Assembly (NCBI RefSeq): GCF_000022205.1
Contig: NC_012028.1
Location: forward strand, 372,001 to 436,000
Length of the DNA stretch: 64,000 nucleotides
Reading direction: 5' to 3'
Origin: Halorubrum lacusprofundi ATCC 49239
GTDB taxonomy: Archaea; Halobacteriota; Halobacteria; Halobacteriales; Haloferacaceae
Part shown: one piece after another, positions 15,887-24,734 of the stretch
Layout of the letters: every line of letters starts with the position of its first letter
Numbering within the stretch: position 1 is the first letter of the stretch
Made by a program: the position numbers and the translations under genes
The notes under the pieces: model-generated
Database searches by the model: none
Seen by the model: the letters and a program-made list of their open reading frames with translations, nothing else
Told to the model about the DNA's origin: nothing

Positions 15887-16786
15887 CTACGCTTCCCACC
15901 ACCGACCGCGCTCGGGGAAGTGAACGGTGCTCCACCCGGTTAGAGCCACGGAGACGCGCCCATTGTACCAGTTCTTCGCCGCTCCGTGAATCCGCACGCG
16001 CTCGCCCTCTTCGATCCAGGGTTGGTCACTCGCAACCCATGACGTCACCTTCGTTTTCCCACTGTCGTCCGCGATTAGCCCGACTTGCGCGATGGCCGGC
16101 GAGTCCGCATCCCAGAGCACCTCGACTCGGCCCTCGATGCTCACCTCTTTGCGATTGACGTTCTCGAGCTTCCCAATGGGAATCACCGTCCCAGGTGCCG
16201 TCTGCAACTCCTCGAACACCCCGACGACCGCACTCGTCAGGTCTTTCCCACCGACGACGGCTTCACCCAGCCGCCGACCAATCGCTGCTCGCGACCAGCC
16301 ATCCAGTTTCTTCGCCAGCCGCATCGACTGCTTGTTCACCGCCGCTAACTGCTCCTGCGTGAGTTCTGCACGAGGATCGCCTCGCTCCGGGTCAGCCATC
16401 GGATTCACGCTCGCCGCCCGCTTCTGGAACTCCACACGCCGCTCAGCGCTCCGCTTCGCTGCGATATCTCGCGTCCGCTTCGCGCGTCCCTCCTGCTGAC
16501 TGAGTTCAGCCTGGGCACTGATGTGCTCCAACTCGGCCTCCCGCGCCTCGATGCGTTCCTCCTGTTCGAGGGTCTTCCCGAACATGTGATCCGGGCCTTC
16601 CTCGACCCGCGCGTCAGGATGGTTGGAATCGACTTTCGCCTGCACTTCCATGTCGACCGTTGCCCGGAACTCCGGCGTCTCGTCGACGACCGGGAACCCG
16701 TCTTCATCGACCGTCTGACCGCCCGCTTTCTCGAATGCCTGTTCATCCACCGTAACGACCTTGCTACTAGAGCTGTTACTTGACAT
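15887..16786 (-). CDS. RPA-like OB-fold DNA-binding protein
   Basis: 299 residues from MSSNSSSSKVVTVDEQAFEK (ATG at 16786). The middle is highly charged and helical (EQEERIEAREAELEHISAQA and KRTRDIAAKRSAERRVEFQK), and the C-terminal 90 residues read like an OB fold (VSIEGRVEVLWDADSPAIAQ, GLIADDSGKTKVTSWVASDQ, GERVRIHGAAKNWYNGRVSV), as in RPA/SSB-type proteins. This family is frequent on haloarchaeal plasmids, probably binding single-stranded DNA. A start at 16960 would run through two strong palindromes and is rejected. Confidence 0.75.
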   Translation of the reverse strand: MSSNSSSSKVVTVDEQAFEKAGGQTVDEDGFPVVDETPEFRATVDMEVQAKVDSNHPDARVEEGPDHMFGKTLEQEERIEAREAELEHISAQAELSQQEGRAKRTRDIAAKRSAERRVEFQKRAASVNPMADPERGDPRAELTQEQLAAVNKQSMRLAKKLDGWSRAAIGRRLGEAVVGGKDLTSAVVGVFEELQTAPGTVIPIGKLENVNRKEVSIEGRVEVLWDADSPAIAQVGLIADDSGKTKVTSWVASDQPWIEEGERVRIHGAAKNWYNGRVSVALTGWSTVHFPERGRWWEA

Positions 16787-16806
16787 TGGTCTCACCAAAG
16801 ACCGAA

Positions 16807-16846
16807 GGCGCGTACGCGCCGACACCGCGATGCTGCTACATCGCGG
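16807..16846 (-). promoter_or_regulatory. Two palindromes between promoter and start of the OB-fold gene
   Basis: GGCGCGTACGCGCC (16807-16820) is a perfect 14-bp palindrome. Next to it CCGCGATG-N6-CATCGCGG (16825-16846) is a perfect inverted repeat, preceded on the minus strand by GGAAAACC. They lie 20-60 bases ahead of the ATG at 16786. They may be operators or leader hairpins, in the same position as the GC palindromes of other genes here. Confidence 0.55.
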
Positions 16847-17156
16847 TTTTCCGACGACACCGACCGACAGAACCATCTGCGCGCTCTCGCTCGCGCCTTC
16901 GCGAGCGCCCCCTTGGGCGCGAGCGAGAGCGCGCCTGCATGAGGTGGCCCCAACCAGCACCGCGCGCCGACCCGCCCGGAGCGAGCGGCCAGCGCATTCC
17001 CCGTTCGCCGCGACGCAACCACGTCCGTCGCGGTCGGCGCAGCCGAGGTCCGGAGGACCCGAACGGGTGAAGCGCTGGCGTCGAGACCAGATTCATTTTA
17101 GCCCGGAACGGGCGCGGGCGGTGCGGAGAGCGCCCGCACGCCCGGAATGGTCGGTC
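16847..17156. other. GC-rich intergenic stretch without a supported gene
   Basis: Very GC-rich, with many GCGC tracts. Open frames exist on both strands but all encode Arg/Pro/Ala-rich text without any conserved pattern, so I regard them as chance. It leads into the repeated element at 17157. Confidence 0.5.
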
Positions 17157-17359
17157 GCGAGCGACGCGGAGGGCGGAACGCGGCGAGCGGTGCGAGCCGG
17201 GACGTACACACCAGCCAACCGATGGAGAGCGCTTACCCAGCAACAGAACCGGGGCGGGACTGAAAGGGGCCGACCGCTCGTCGTGCCCCGGCGACGCAAG
17301 CACCGCAGGGACGAGGCGCGCAGCGAGTCGCGACCGGCGAGCGGTCGGGGGCTTTCGAG
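17157..17359 (+). repeat. Repeated GC-rich element A, candidate structured RNA
   Basis: It shares an ordered series of conserved blocks with 27377-27634: GCGAGCGACGCGGAGGGCGG, GCGGCGAGCGG, ACGTACACACC, a GAAAGGG hairpin closed by CCCC, GCAAGCACCGCAGG, ACGAGGCGCGCAGCG, and the end GAGCGGTCG.GGGCTTTCGAG. The segments between blocks differ in length and sequence, as expected when structure rather than protein is conserved. No plausible protein is encoded. I recall similar text scattered in other haloarchaeal genomes but cannot name it. Confidence 0.55.
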
Positions 17360-17522
17360 GTGACCGCACCTGTCGCTAGAAGCTGGTTGTCCTTCTAGAG
17401 GACCTATGACGGGACCTTCGGGACGTCACTGCGACTCCCCGAAACGTATGATGGTTCCAGCACCATTAAGCAGCGTATCCGTACTGCCCTCCACTGCTGT
17501 GGCGATCACTACGACGGTGGTG

Positions 17523-18053
17523 CTATTCCTCGAAGTCCTCAGGCAGGGCTGCAGTCACGCTGTCGACCGGCGCGTAGTAATTCCGCTCCTCAATCCACGT
17601 CGTAAGCCACTCATCCGCCGTCTCGACGGTCAGTTCCTTGAGAACAACGCCGCGAACCAGCAAGCCGATCGACCCGGTGAGCGCTATGTCGTACTCGGCC
17701 GCGAGCGCTCGGGCGGGCCCGTCATCCGTCACGAGCGTCCCATCAGCCGTGTGCGCAGCCACCAGGGCTTCGGCTTCGCCGGGATCGAGACGGGTCTGCA
17801 CCGTCGGATAGTCCTGCTGGAGCTGCTCCGGTGCCGTCTCCACAATCCCGATCCGCCCCGACTCAAGACCATCGAGGGCGTGCTCTAGATACGCGTAGCC
17901 GACCTCACGGCCCTGCTCCAGTTCGGTTCGGACCGCGGGAACTGTCCAGAGGTCATCAAGCGTCGTCGTGAGCCAGGTGACGGAATCAGTGCTCGCGTAG
18001 TTACTGAGCACTGTTGCGTCGAGGACAACAGGCCGCGAAACCGGCTCGCTCAT
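17523..18053 (-). CDS. PIN-domain ribonuclease toxin
   Basis: 176 residues. PIN-type acidic residues are visible: VVLDATVLSNYA (Asp12), the LDPGEAEALVAAH block with two acidic residues near 92-95, and TLVTDDGPARALA (Asp pair near 109). PIN proteins are Mg-dependent ribonucleases used as toxins. Its ATG overlaps the stop of the UPF0175-type gene by 4 bases (18050-18053), the classic coupling of antitoxin and toxin. Confidence 0.8.
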   Translation of the reverse strand: MSEPVSRPVVLDATVLSNYASTDSVTWLTTTLDDLWTVPAVRTELEQGREVGYAYLEHALDGLESGRIGIVETAPEQLQQDYPTVQTRLDPGEAEALVAAHTADGTLVTDDGPARALAAEYDIALTGSIGLLVRGVVLKELTVETADEWLTTWIEERNYYAPVDSVTAALPEDFEE

Positions 18054-18280
18054 TCAAGGTCGAGCGCCACATCGACTTCGTCTTCGAGTTCGTCCATGGA
18101 CTGCGGGCCGAGCTGCAGCTCAACACCGGCCTCCTGAAGGAGTTCCTCCATCTCCCAGCGAGTCACGCCGGTCCGCTCGGCGGCCTTGCCGAGCGAGATC
18201 TCGCTGAGGACGTAGAGCCCGATCGTGGTCGCGAGCTCCTGTTTGTCCTCGACAGCGTTACGGCGGCGATCAGTAGCCAT
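18050..18280 (-). CDS. UPF0175-type antitoxin
   Basis: 76 residues starting MATDRRRNAVEDKQELATTI. The core LYVLSEISLGKAAERTGVTRWEMEELL is a helix-turn-helix of the UPF0175 family, regularly paired with PIN toxins. The C-terminal acidic tail (DELEDEVDVALDLE) may wrap the toxin. It is the first gene of the pair, so it probably also binds the promoter around 18281-18310 (CCTTTATTC box on the minus strand). Confidence 0.8.
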   Translation of the reverse strand: MATDRRRNAVEDKQELATTIGLYVLSEISLGKAAERTGVTRWEMEELLQEAGVELQLGPQSMDELEDEVDVALDLE

Positions 18281-18440
18281 GGGGTCTACCTGAATAAAGG
18301 GGCGGTGGACTCATTAATGTGTCTCCAAGGAGGAGTCGGTCGCGAGCGACGCGGAGATCTGGATGGACCGTCCTAATGTGGTTGAAAAAGGAGGGATGGT
18401 CAGTACAACGCCGGGTCTTGTTTTCCGCGTTACCACGGGA

Positions 18441-18809
18441 TTATTTGCGTTCTGACGCTTGGATGCGTCCGACCACGACCTTTCCCATTGGCCACGACCA
18501 GATGACCACGAGCAGGCCGATCTCCGCTGCCGTCGGCAACCCACGTGGAAGCAACACGAGCCCGATGAGTATGATGCCCGCCATAATGATGAAAAACCGC
18601 ATATCGTTCTCCACCAGCTCTTGGGCTACGCGGGTCTGCTTTATCACCAGACCCACAATGGTTACAATAGCGCCTCCAATGACCCCAATTATTAATATAG
18701 TTCCATCGAGACTGGCGGGGAGACGGCCTCCCCAGAACTCGAACCACACCAGTAGAGTGAGGAGGGCTGAAACGAGGAGATCTGGTGCGATAGATCGGTT
18801 CAATTTCAT
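18441..18809 (-). CDS. Four-helix membrane protein of unknown function
   Basis: 122 residues. Four hydrophobic helices are clear (DLLVSALLTLLVWFEFW, GTILIIGVIGGAIVTIVGLV, FFIIMAGIILIGLVLL, EIGLLVVIWSWPMGKVVV). Its ATG overlaps the stop of the truncated transposase reading frame (ATGA at 18806-18809), an accident of the junction near 18835. No family recognised. Proximity to the peptide-export cluster might suggest immunity, but this is only a guess. Confidence 0.55.
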   Translation of the reverse strand: MKLNRSIAPDLLVSALLTLLVWFEFWGGRLPASLDGTILIIGVIGGAIVTIVGLVIKQTRVAQELVENDMRFFIIMAGIILIGLVLLPRGLPTAAEIGLLVVIWSWPMGKVVVGRIQASERK

Positions 18810-18835
18810 CGGTCCATCAGCGCCCGGATCATTTC

Positions 18836-19692
18836 CTCCATTTGTTCAAGTACATCCCGTTCGGAGCTGGAGACCCGCTTAGGTATGAGGTAGTTCACAT
18901 CGAGGTTTGAGAGTGTCTGGAACACTTGTATCGAGTCAAACTCTCGATCACACAGCACTGTCTCGATTGGAACATGCTCTTTCGCTCGTCGAACGAGCCG
19001 TCGCACAGTACGATGGATCTGATTCGACGGGTTCTCATCCCACTCAGAGCTCTCTCGAACCGGCTCGACAGCCAAAATCAGCGGGATGTTCTGCCCGATG
19101 ATCGACAGCGTCGCAAATTTGAACGCTCGACCGTCCCTGTCTTTCGTCCCGCTGACCATCGACATCTCCTCGACATCTCCATAATAGGGAATGGTGGTGA
19201 TGTCGATCGCCGCAGTGACTGGACGGCGGAATGAGGATTCAGAAGCAATCACGGAAAGCAAGCGATCCGTTGTCTCGTAGAAGCCGTCGACAAGCTCGTC
19301 AGGATCGAACTGCTTGACAGTGCGAAGGTGGGTATCGCCATGTGGGCCGTAGTCCTCGCCACGCCGGTACTGAAAGCGAGTAGCTCCCTGCGTGGCTCCG
19401 CACCGAACCATTCCCATGAATGTCTGTAACTCGAAAAATTGCGTGTCCTCGTACGAGGCGTTCGACGCCCGACCAGAGTCGAAGTGTCCGAAGGCGTGAT
19501 CACGCGCGAGGCGCGTTGTCTGAACAATCTCCTCCTGTGAGAAGGATTCGTCTTCTACTGAGTCTGCGGCTTCCTCAGTATCGTTGAGGATCTCTGACTT
19601 TGGCCGAACCTCGGGCGCTGAAATGTCGCGATCGTGGACTTCCTTGATGACGAAGTGGGCGGCAGCGTGGATGTATTCGTGAACGGCGTTGT
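18836..19692 (-). pseudogene. Transposase, C-terminal part of a split and truncated IS gene
   Basis: Translation gives HEYIHAAAHFVIKEVHDRDI, TRLARDHAFGHFDSGRASNA, FFELQTFMGMVRCGATQGAT, AAIDITTIPYYGDVEEMSMV (catalytic Asp), and ETVLCDREFDSIQVFQTLSN (second Asp), then YLIPKRVSSSERDVLEQMEE, where the family text ends. The final glutamate region and the rest are missing beyond 18836. The N-terminal part of the same gene lies at 21543-21896, in the right order and orientation; a foreign segment of about 1.84 kb lies between them. Confidence 0.75.
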
Positions 19693-19696
19693 CGGC

Positions 19697-21184
19697 TTGA
19701 TCGTGTGGGATCGTGGCGAAAAATCCTACCGGCGAGCAGTTGTGACCGACGTGAGAGAGCGTAAACGCCTTCAAGTTCGCTTCGGCGATAAGATGGCTGA
19801 AACGCGGCTCGATGGAGGTCCGAGCGCACTGACGAAAAAGCACGTTGTTGCGTATGAAAACCGCGATCTCCTGTCGGACGACGAAAAATGGGATATTGCT
19901 GATGAGCAGTTCGATCTGATTCCCAAGGGCAATTATCTCGATGAAACCGCGAAAGACGAGATCAATCAGGTGTGGCGCGAATATACCGCGGCGATAACCA
20001 ATCCTGACGAAGCCATCGAACTGGCAAACAACATCAAGAACTTCCGACAGACAGCACCGGATGAAAACCCGATGACACGACACAGCCGTGACGACCGGAC
20101 CGTTCGAATCAAGCTCCACAATCCTGACAGCTGGTCCCCGAGTGATCGTAGCGAGGGTAAAATCAAAACTATCCGCCACGAAATGATGCACGCGTATCTC
20201 TTAACGAATGGGTACGACCACCATCGAGATGCTCGTCGTGGTGATTATTGGGGTAAGGTTAAGGTGTATCGACAATTCGACGAGCTTGATTTCGATTATG
20301 TCGAACGCGGCGGTGTCTCCGAGATAACCAAGTACGATATAAATGCTGGCAGCGCACAGCCAACGGCGTACATGATGCTGAATGAAAATCAGCGTGATGA
20401 TTACGACGACAGAAATATCGAAAGTCCCGAGTGGCTTCAACACATCTACGACAACACCGTAGCCGAAGCCCAAGACGCTGGTAAGATTGAATACGACGGC
20501 AAGTATGATTCCCGCGGTGACTTGGTTTTTGGACCCAACCCCGATCTTGAAGAAGGCGGCTACGTCAAAGTAGCACTCCTCGACCACGATGGTAGTGAAA
20601 TCGAACTCCGGGTAGTCAAAGGAATACACGAATACAAAAATCAACAGGTGTTCGCCGTTGATAGGGACGGGCTTACAAAACGGATTCCGGTAGACAGAGA
20701 TACCGGCCAGATCATCGACGACACGATGGAGTTTCGGCAGTATGCTCCTGAAAGCAATGTCAAAGTCGATTACGGGGTTGACCCCGATGATATTGCCCCC
20801 GATCCCGGCTTTCAGCGAACTGACGAAGGTTCGTTAGCCGTGTTCGCCGAGGCTCTTTCTCGAAGCCACTTCCGAATGGCAATCTCATCCGAGGTGTTCT
20901 TCGGAGCAGACCGCAGTGACCGCTACATATATAGCCCATACAGTGCGACAAACTCGCAGGAAACTGCGGCAAAGTTCGCCGCGGTGCTATTCGATGGTGA
21001 TCTTAGTCAACTGTATTCACAAGAGGAAATCGAAAATCTCTACGAACACCACGAAGACCTTATATGGGCAGCAAACCAACACTTCGTCATTCCGGCCTAT
21101 ATCCGAAACGAACTGTCAGTCGCGGTTGAACGGGACTGGGAAGACATCATCGAAGACCTCAATCGGAGATACGGAGAACTGTGA
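19697..21184 (+). CDS. HExxH metallopeptidase-like protein, possibly a toxin, 5' end probably lost
   Basis: The frame is open from the insert border at 19697 (an ATG at 19634 lies in the transposase remnant; the first ATG inside the insert is at 19793). KTIRHEMMHAYLLTNGYDHH contains HExxH (20177-20191), a zinc-peptidase signature. The rest is acidic, with long strand-rich regions (GGYVKVALLDHDGSEIELRV). The frame ends RRYGEL at 21184 and overlaps the next gene by 4 bases. The start is likely truncated at the border. A metallopeptidase effector with a small acidic partner would fit a toxin/immunity pair; this is inference. Confidence 0.6.
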   Translation: MIVWDRGEKSYRRAVVTDVRERKRLQVRFGDKMAETRLDGGPSALTKKHVVAYENRDLLSDDEKWDIADEQFDLIPKGNYLDETAKDEINQVWREYTAAITNPDEAIELANNIKNFRQTAPDENPMTRHSRDDRTVRIKLHNPDSWSPSDRSEGKIKTIRHEMMHAYLLTNGYDHHRDARRGDYWGKVKVYRQFDELDFDYVERGGVSEITKYDINAGSAQPTAYMMLNENQRDDYDDRNIESPEWLQHIYDNTVAEAQDAGKIEYDGKYDSRGDLVFGPNPDLEEGGYVKVALLDHDGSEIELRVVKGIHEYKNQQVFAVDRDGLTKRIPVDRDTGQIIDDTMEFRQYAPESNVKVDYGVDPDDIAPDPGFQRTDEGSLAVFAEALSRSHFRMAISSEVFFGADRSDRYIYSPYSATNSQETAAKFAAVLFDGDLSQLYSQEEIENLYEHHEDLIWAANQHFVIPAYIRNELSVAVERDWEDIIEDLNRRYGEL

Positions 21185-21465
21185 TCCACCTAACCATACT
21201 TTCCGATGAGTTCGAGGAAATGGGAAGTGCAACAATCGATGGCCATGATGTCACCATCGACCTTTTCGGTGATGATCTTGAGGATGGATTAGCCGAGGTG
21301 GCAGCCTATTTCAACGAGTCGAAGATCGACTTGATGATTGATCCAGAAGTGTGGGAAGATCCGTCTACACCGGAATATTTCACCGAAGATCAAATCGAAA
21401 TCCGAGTCAACTGGTGGTTTCGGGAGTTCGACTCGTTTTTCGGAACCATTCGCACTGATCAATAA
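21181..21465 (+). CDS. Small acidic partner of the metallopeptidase-like protein (possible immunity protein)
   Basis: 94 residues with a GTG start at 21181 inside the stop of the upstream gene (overlap GTGA). Very acidic: MIHLTILSDEFEEMGSATID, then IDLFGDDLEDGLAEVAAYFN and a WWFREFDSFF patch. Size, charge and tight coupling are typical of immunity proteins encoded after toxins, but there is no sequence match that I recognise. A following ATG at 21475 opens a third frame (MQDSNPEIDALVARYGEDTV) cut off at the insert border near 21538. Confidence 0.6.
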   Translation: MIHLTILSDEFEEMGSATIDGHDVTIDLFGDDLEDGLAEVAAYFNESKIDLMIDPEVWEDPSTPEYFTEDQIEIRVNWWFREFDSFFGTIRTDQ

Positions 21466-21474
21466 CTGATTTTT

Positions 21475-21538
21475 ATGCAAGATAGCAACCCCGAGATAGA
21501 CGCATTAGTAGCCCGCTATGGCGAGGACACGGTTCGTG
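21475..21538 (+). pseudogene. Start of a third cassette gene, cut at the insert border
   Basis: MQDSNPEIDALVARYGEDTV reads as a plausible helical N-terminus 9 bases after the previous stop. From 21539 the DNA is antisense transposase, so the gene is truncated after about 21 codons. It supports the view that the 19697-21538 segment is a fragment of a larger operon. Confidence 0.45.
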
Positions 21539-21542
21539 CGGC

Positions 21543-21896
21543 AAATCGATTTCGCCACGCCCGCGAGAAGGCTGATTCGTCGGGCACCCGGCTGAAGCCG
21601 AGAATAGTGGCGACTTCCGGTTGTCGGGTAAGTCGTCGACTGAAGTCGGCGTATGAGTCACCCGTTATCTCCACGAACACGAACGAGAACACCATCGCGC
21701 GAAAGGAAAGTGGCGCAGGATGCCACGCTGGATACCCGTCTTCAATCGAGTCTATCGAGTGATCGAGGTTCTCGAATGCGGTGACGAGATTGGTTTCTCT
21801 GAGTTTGTTTCGGATGATGATCCCGAGCTGGTACGCTTCGCACAGGGAGCGCATTTGAAGACTCTCAATGGGAGATGAATCGTTAGAGGTGGTCAT
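21543..21896 (-). pseudogene. Transposase, N-terminal part of the same split IS gene
   Basis: Starts MTTSNDSSPIESLQMRSLCE and runs through HPAPLSFRAMVFSFVFVEIT to VPDESAFSRAWRNRFA, the N-terminal domain of the transposase whose C-terminal half is at 18836-19692. The junction is at CGGC (21539-21542), which is also found at the other border (19693-19696). Confidence 0.75.
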
Positions 21897-21977
21897 ACGA
21901 TAGATGAGAAAAATGATGAAACCAACGCTTTGATTTAGACTTATTTGAGGGATCCAATCCAGGTTAAGCCCGAACGT

Positions 21978-23720
21978 TCACGAGATCTGGTAAGACTCGA
22001 ACCGACTGATGACATACCAATAGGACGTTACACCGAGAAGGACGAGTCCCCCGATCGCGCCACCGTAGCCACCCAACTGAATAACCCCCGGCGCGAGGTT
22101 CCCAACTCCTGATCCAATTGTGCGTACAGTCGTGAGCACTGGCTCGACGAGACCGACACCACGTTCAGCTACCCACACCAAGGGGAGCGAGAGAACCGTC
22201 GAAAAGAATCCAGCGATGATAGACCGTGTTCCTTCGGGAAGGAACCACGACAGCGCACCGAACAGCCCGAAACCGAACACGATAATTCCGTGGAGTGTAC
22301 TCGCCGTCAAGCTCGGCGGGAGGATGTTTTGAGCCCGACCAGCGGAGACTGTACTAAACCGGGGAAACCGAACTCCGGCTGCAGGTGCAAGCAATACAGA
22401 ACACCACAGGAGGGCAGCTGCCAACAGCAGTGCTGCCGTGAGATCAGTCGTGTTGAAGGGACTGAACAGCCCAAAAACGAGTCCTGTAAGAAGTAGGAGC
22501 ATGCTGCCGACAGAGAAGCCGAGGATTGCCAAGCCCCGCACAAACGTCCGACCGGAGACCGTTGTCGTGAGTGTCACGGGTAGTACATCACCTTCGTCGC
22601 CGAGCGGATTCAACCCGAAGGCGACGCCACTAAACCAGGGAATACCGACAAAACATACCGCCAAGAGGATTTCCCAGCCGATCCCGGAACCGAAAGCATT
22701 CACGATTGTCGGTGCTGCCACGATGGCCGGTAGGAGGACGAACGATAGTTTTCCAGGGTTCCGGAGCGTCTGGATGAGTGCTCTGGCTGCGACGGTCCGG
22801 CTCGGTGTCTTCGAGAGAACGAGCGACAACGGGATGGGCCGCAGTGCCGCTTCAAGTGGCGAAACGGCCTCCGGCGGGGAAGTCGATTCCACCCCAGTTA
22901 TGGTACCTGTGATCGGATCGCTGTACCAGTAGATTCCTGCGAGGCGATCAACGGCCGCCCCAGCGAGACCAACAAGTGCGATCGTCACCCCAATCGCCCC
23001 GAGTGCTCTAAGCAGTGATGGCTGAATCGGTGATCCGACAACGAGGAGGTCAGTATACCAAGCGATAGGAACCGACGCAAGGACGGCGAAATCGATCCGG
23101 CCAGAACTCAGCGCGAAGATGGGACCCATGAGAAGCACTGCGAGACCAATTCCAAGAGGGGTTTTATATCGAGCGATGAACGGTGAGGTCGAAACGAGCG
23201 TCGCGCCGGCGAGACCAAGCGTGTACCCGACGATACCAGCACTCGCGAGGAGTGTAGTGACCGCGAGTGGGATACAGAGCACCGAGAGTGGTGCCCCGAC
23301 CGTCGCAGCGAACGCCCCTGCGAGAATGATCGTCGGTAGGGCGAGATAGGTTGCCCCACGGAGGAGTTCGGCGATAACGAGACCAGTTACGACTGCCCGC
23401 GTTGATGTCGTCGTAAGCATGAGTGATTCTGCGTCGATCCGTCCCGTCCGGGAGAGCGCTCTAGCGGCATATAAATAAACGATCGTCCCCCAGAACGGGA
23501 CAGTAAGTCCAGCAAGCATCGCAGGCAGCGGTGTTGGTTCCAAATCAGCCAGAAAGAGGCGCATGAGCAGTACCAGAAAGGCCGTTACCGCCAGAACGGC
23601 CAGTACTGCTCCACCAACCAGGAACAGTCGGAGGGAGTCCTGACGAAGCCCACGGAGCGTCCGCCGATACTCAGTTGTCCCGATTCGTACGCCGTGTCTG
23701 AGCCAGCGGCGGTCACTCAT
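21978..23720 (-). CDS. ABC-2 type permease, probable halocin exporter or immunity pump
   Basis: 580 residues with at least twelve hydrophobic segments, beginning with a cytoplasmic basic N-terminus (MSDRRWLRHGVRIGTTEYRR). Overlaps the upstream ATPase gene by 8 bases (23713-23720), so the two subunits are translationally coupled. Long ABC-2 permeases of this kind move peptides, drugs or lipids across the membrane. Its place downstream of the halocin-like precursor suggests export of the peptide or self-protection. Confidence 0.75.
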   Translation of the reverse strand: MSDRRWLRHGVRIGTTEYRRTLRGLRQDSLRLFLVGGAVLAVLAVTAFLVLLMRLFLADLEPTPLPAMLAGLTVPFWGTIVYLYAARALSRTGRIDAESLMLTTTSTRAVVTGLVIAELLRGATYLALPTIILAGAFAATVGAPLSVLCIPLAVTTLLASAGIVGYTLGLAGATLVSTSPFIARYKTPLGIGLAVLLMGPIFALSSGRIDFAVLASVPIAWYTDLLVVGSPIQPSLLRALGAIGVTIALVGLAGAAVDRLAGIYWYSDPITGTITGVESTSPPEAVSPLEAALRPIPLSLVLSKTPSRTVAARALIQTLRNPGKLSFVLLPAIVAAPTIVNAFGSGIGWEILLAVCFVGIPWFSGVAFGLNPLGDEGDVLPVTLTTTVSGRTFVRGLAILGFSVGSMLLLLTGLVFGLFSPFNTTDLTAALLLAAALLWCSVLLAPAAGVRFPRFSTVSAGRAQNILPPSLTASTLHGIIVFGFGLFGALSWFLPEGTRSIIAGFFSTVLSLPLVWVAERGVGLVEPVLTTVRTIGSGVGNLAPGVIQLGGYGGAIGGLVLLGVTSYWYVISRFESYQIS

Positions 23721-24492
23721 CGTGGTTTCCCGATTCGTCTTCGGGCCCCTGCGTCGCGTCTGGGAGTTCCTGCGTTACCTCGAGGAAGACGTCCTCGAGC
23801 GAGCGTTTTTTTCCGGTTTCGGCGCGGCGCTGAAGCTCGGAAGGCGCTCCTTCGGCGACGAGTTGGCCATTCGAGATGACACCGACGATATCAGCGTGTT
23901 CTTCGACGATCGGCAGGATGTGTGACGACAGGATGATCGTTGTTCCCTCGTCGGCGAGATCGTCGATCATGGTTCGGAGGGTGCGGGCCGCTCGTGGATC
24001 GAGGCCCTCTGTCGGTTCATCGAGAAAAAGCACGTCGGGGCCGTGTAACAGGATCTGGACGAAGGCGAGTTTCTGACGGGTCCCCTTCGAGTATGTAGCA
24101 ATACGGCGGTCGATGTAATCCTCGAGGTCAAGTGCGTCGACGAGGCTCTCAATGCGCTCTTGCGTTGGCTCCAGCGGGAGATCACGCAGGCCGCGGATAT
24201 AGTCCAACTGCTCGTGTCCGGAGAGTTCATCGAACAGGGGTGGTTCTTCGGGAAGGTAACCGATATGTTCGACGAGGGCGAGACGATCCGTGATGGGATC
24301 GCCCATCACCCTCGCGGAACCACTGGTTGGTTTCGTGAGCGTGGTCAACATCCGCATCATGGTCGTTTTGCCGGCACCGTTCGGGCCAAGCACACCGTAG
24401 ACGACACCTTCCGGAATGGACAGCGAGAGGTCGTCGACGGCGAGGACAGTTCCGTATTGTTTCGTCAGGTCGTGAGTTTCGATTGCAACCAT
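23713..24492 (-). CDS. ABC transporter ATPase subunit
   Basis: 259 residues with all ABC motifs: Walker A GPNGAGKTTMMR (about 36-47), Q-loop near LPEEPPLF, signature YSKGTRQKL (about 133), Walker B DVLFLDEPTEGLD (about 153-165) and the H-loop SSHILP. It pairs with the permease at 21978. The upstream gap carries a 17-bp inverted repeat pair (24518 and 24711) and a TATA-like TTATAAAT, so the transporter genes may have their own promoter. Confidence 0.9.
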   Translation of the reverse strand: MVAIETHDLTKQYGTVLAVDDLSLSIPEGVVYGVLGPNGAGKTTMMRMLTTLTKPTSGSARVMGDPITDRLALVEHIGYLPEEPPLFDELSGHEQLDYIRGLRDLPLEPTQERIESLVDALDLEDYIDRRIATYSKGTRQKLAFVQILLHGPDVLFLDEPTEGLDPRAARTLRTMIDDLADEGTTIILSSHILPIVEEHADIVGVISNGQLVAEGAPSELQRRAETGKKRSLEDVFLEVTQELPDATQGPEDESGNHDE

Positions 24493-24517
24493 TGTGAGGG
24501 CGTCGTTTCGATATTTT

Positions 24518-24727
24518 GTATCTGTTTACCCCCACAGAGAGGGTTCTCAATCCCCTGAAACGCCCGAAAATAAGGGGCAAAATAGCATTTATAAGTGATC
24601 CTGTTTGGCGGTGAATTCAAAAATCGACAGACGGCGCTGGTGTTAGTGACGTTACGCCGTTGAGCGGTGAAGCTGGGCGCTAGCAAAAGCCTCTTCTGTC
24701 TTGCGATTTCTGGGGGTAAACACATAC
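24518..24727. mobile_element. MITE-like segment with 17-bp inverted ends inside the halocin cluster
   Basis: GTATCTGTTTACCCCCA (24518-24534) faces TGGGGGTAAACACATAC (24711-24727): 16 of 17 bases are inverted matches, and the interval is 210 bp without a convincing gene. The interior holds CTTATAAATGC on the minus strand, pointing at the ABC genes. No target duplication could be confirmed. Two operator half-sites in opposite orientation would be an alternative reading. Confidence 0.45.
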
Positions 24728-24734
24728 GATATTT

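Noticed and set aside
16792-17369. Several overlapping frames on both strands
   Set aside because: Arg/Pro/Ala-rich text from GC-rich DNA; the region is better explained by palindromes and a repeated RNA-like element.
17406-17888. 160-codon plus-strand frame
   Set aside because: Mostly antisense to the PIN toxin gene and without any recognisable pattern.
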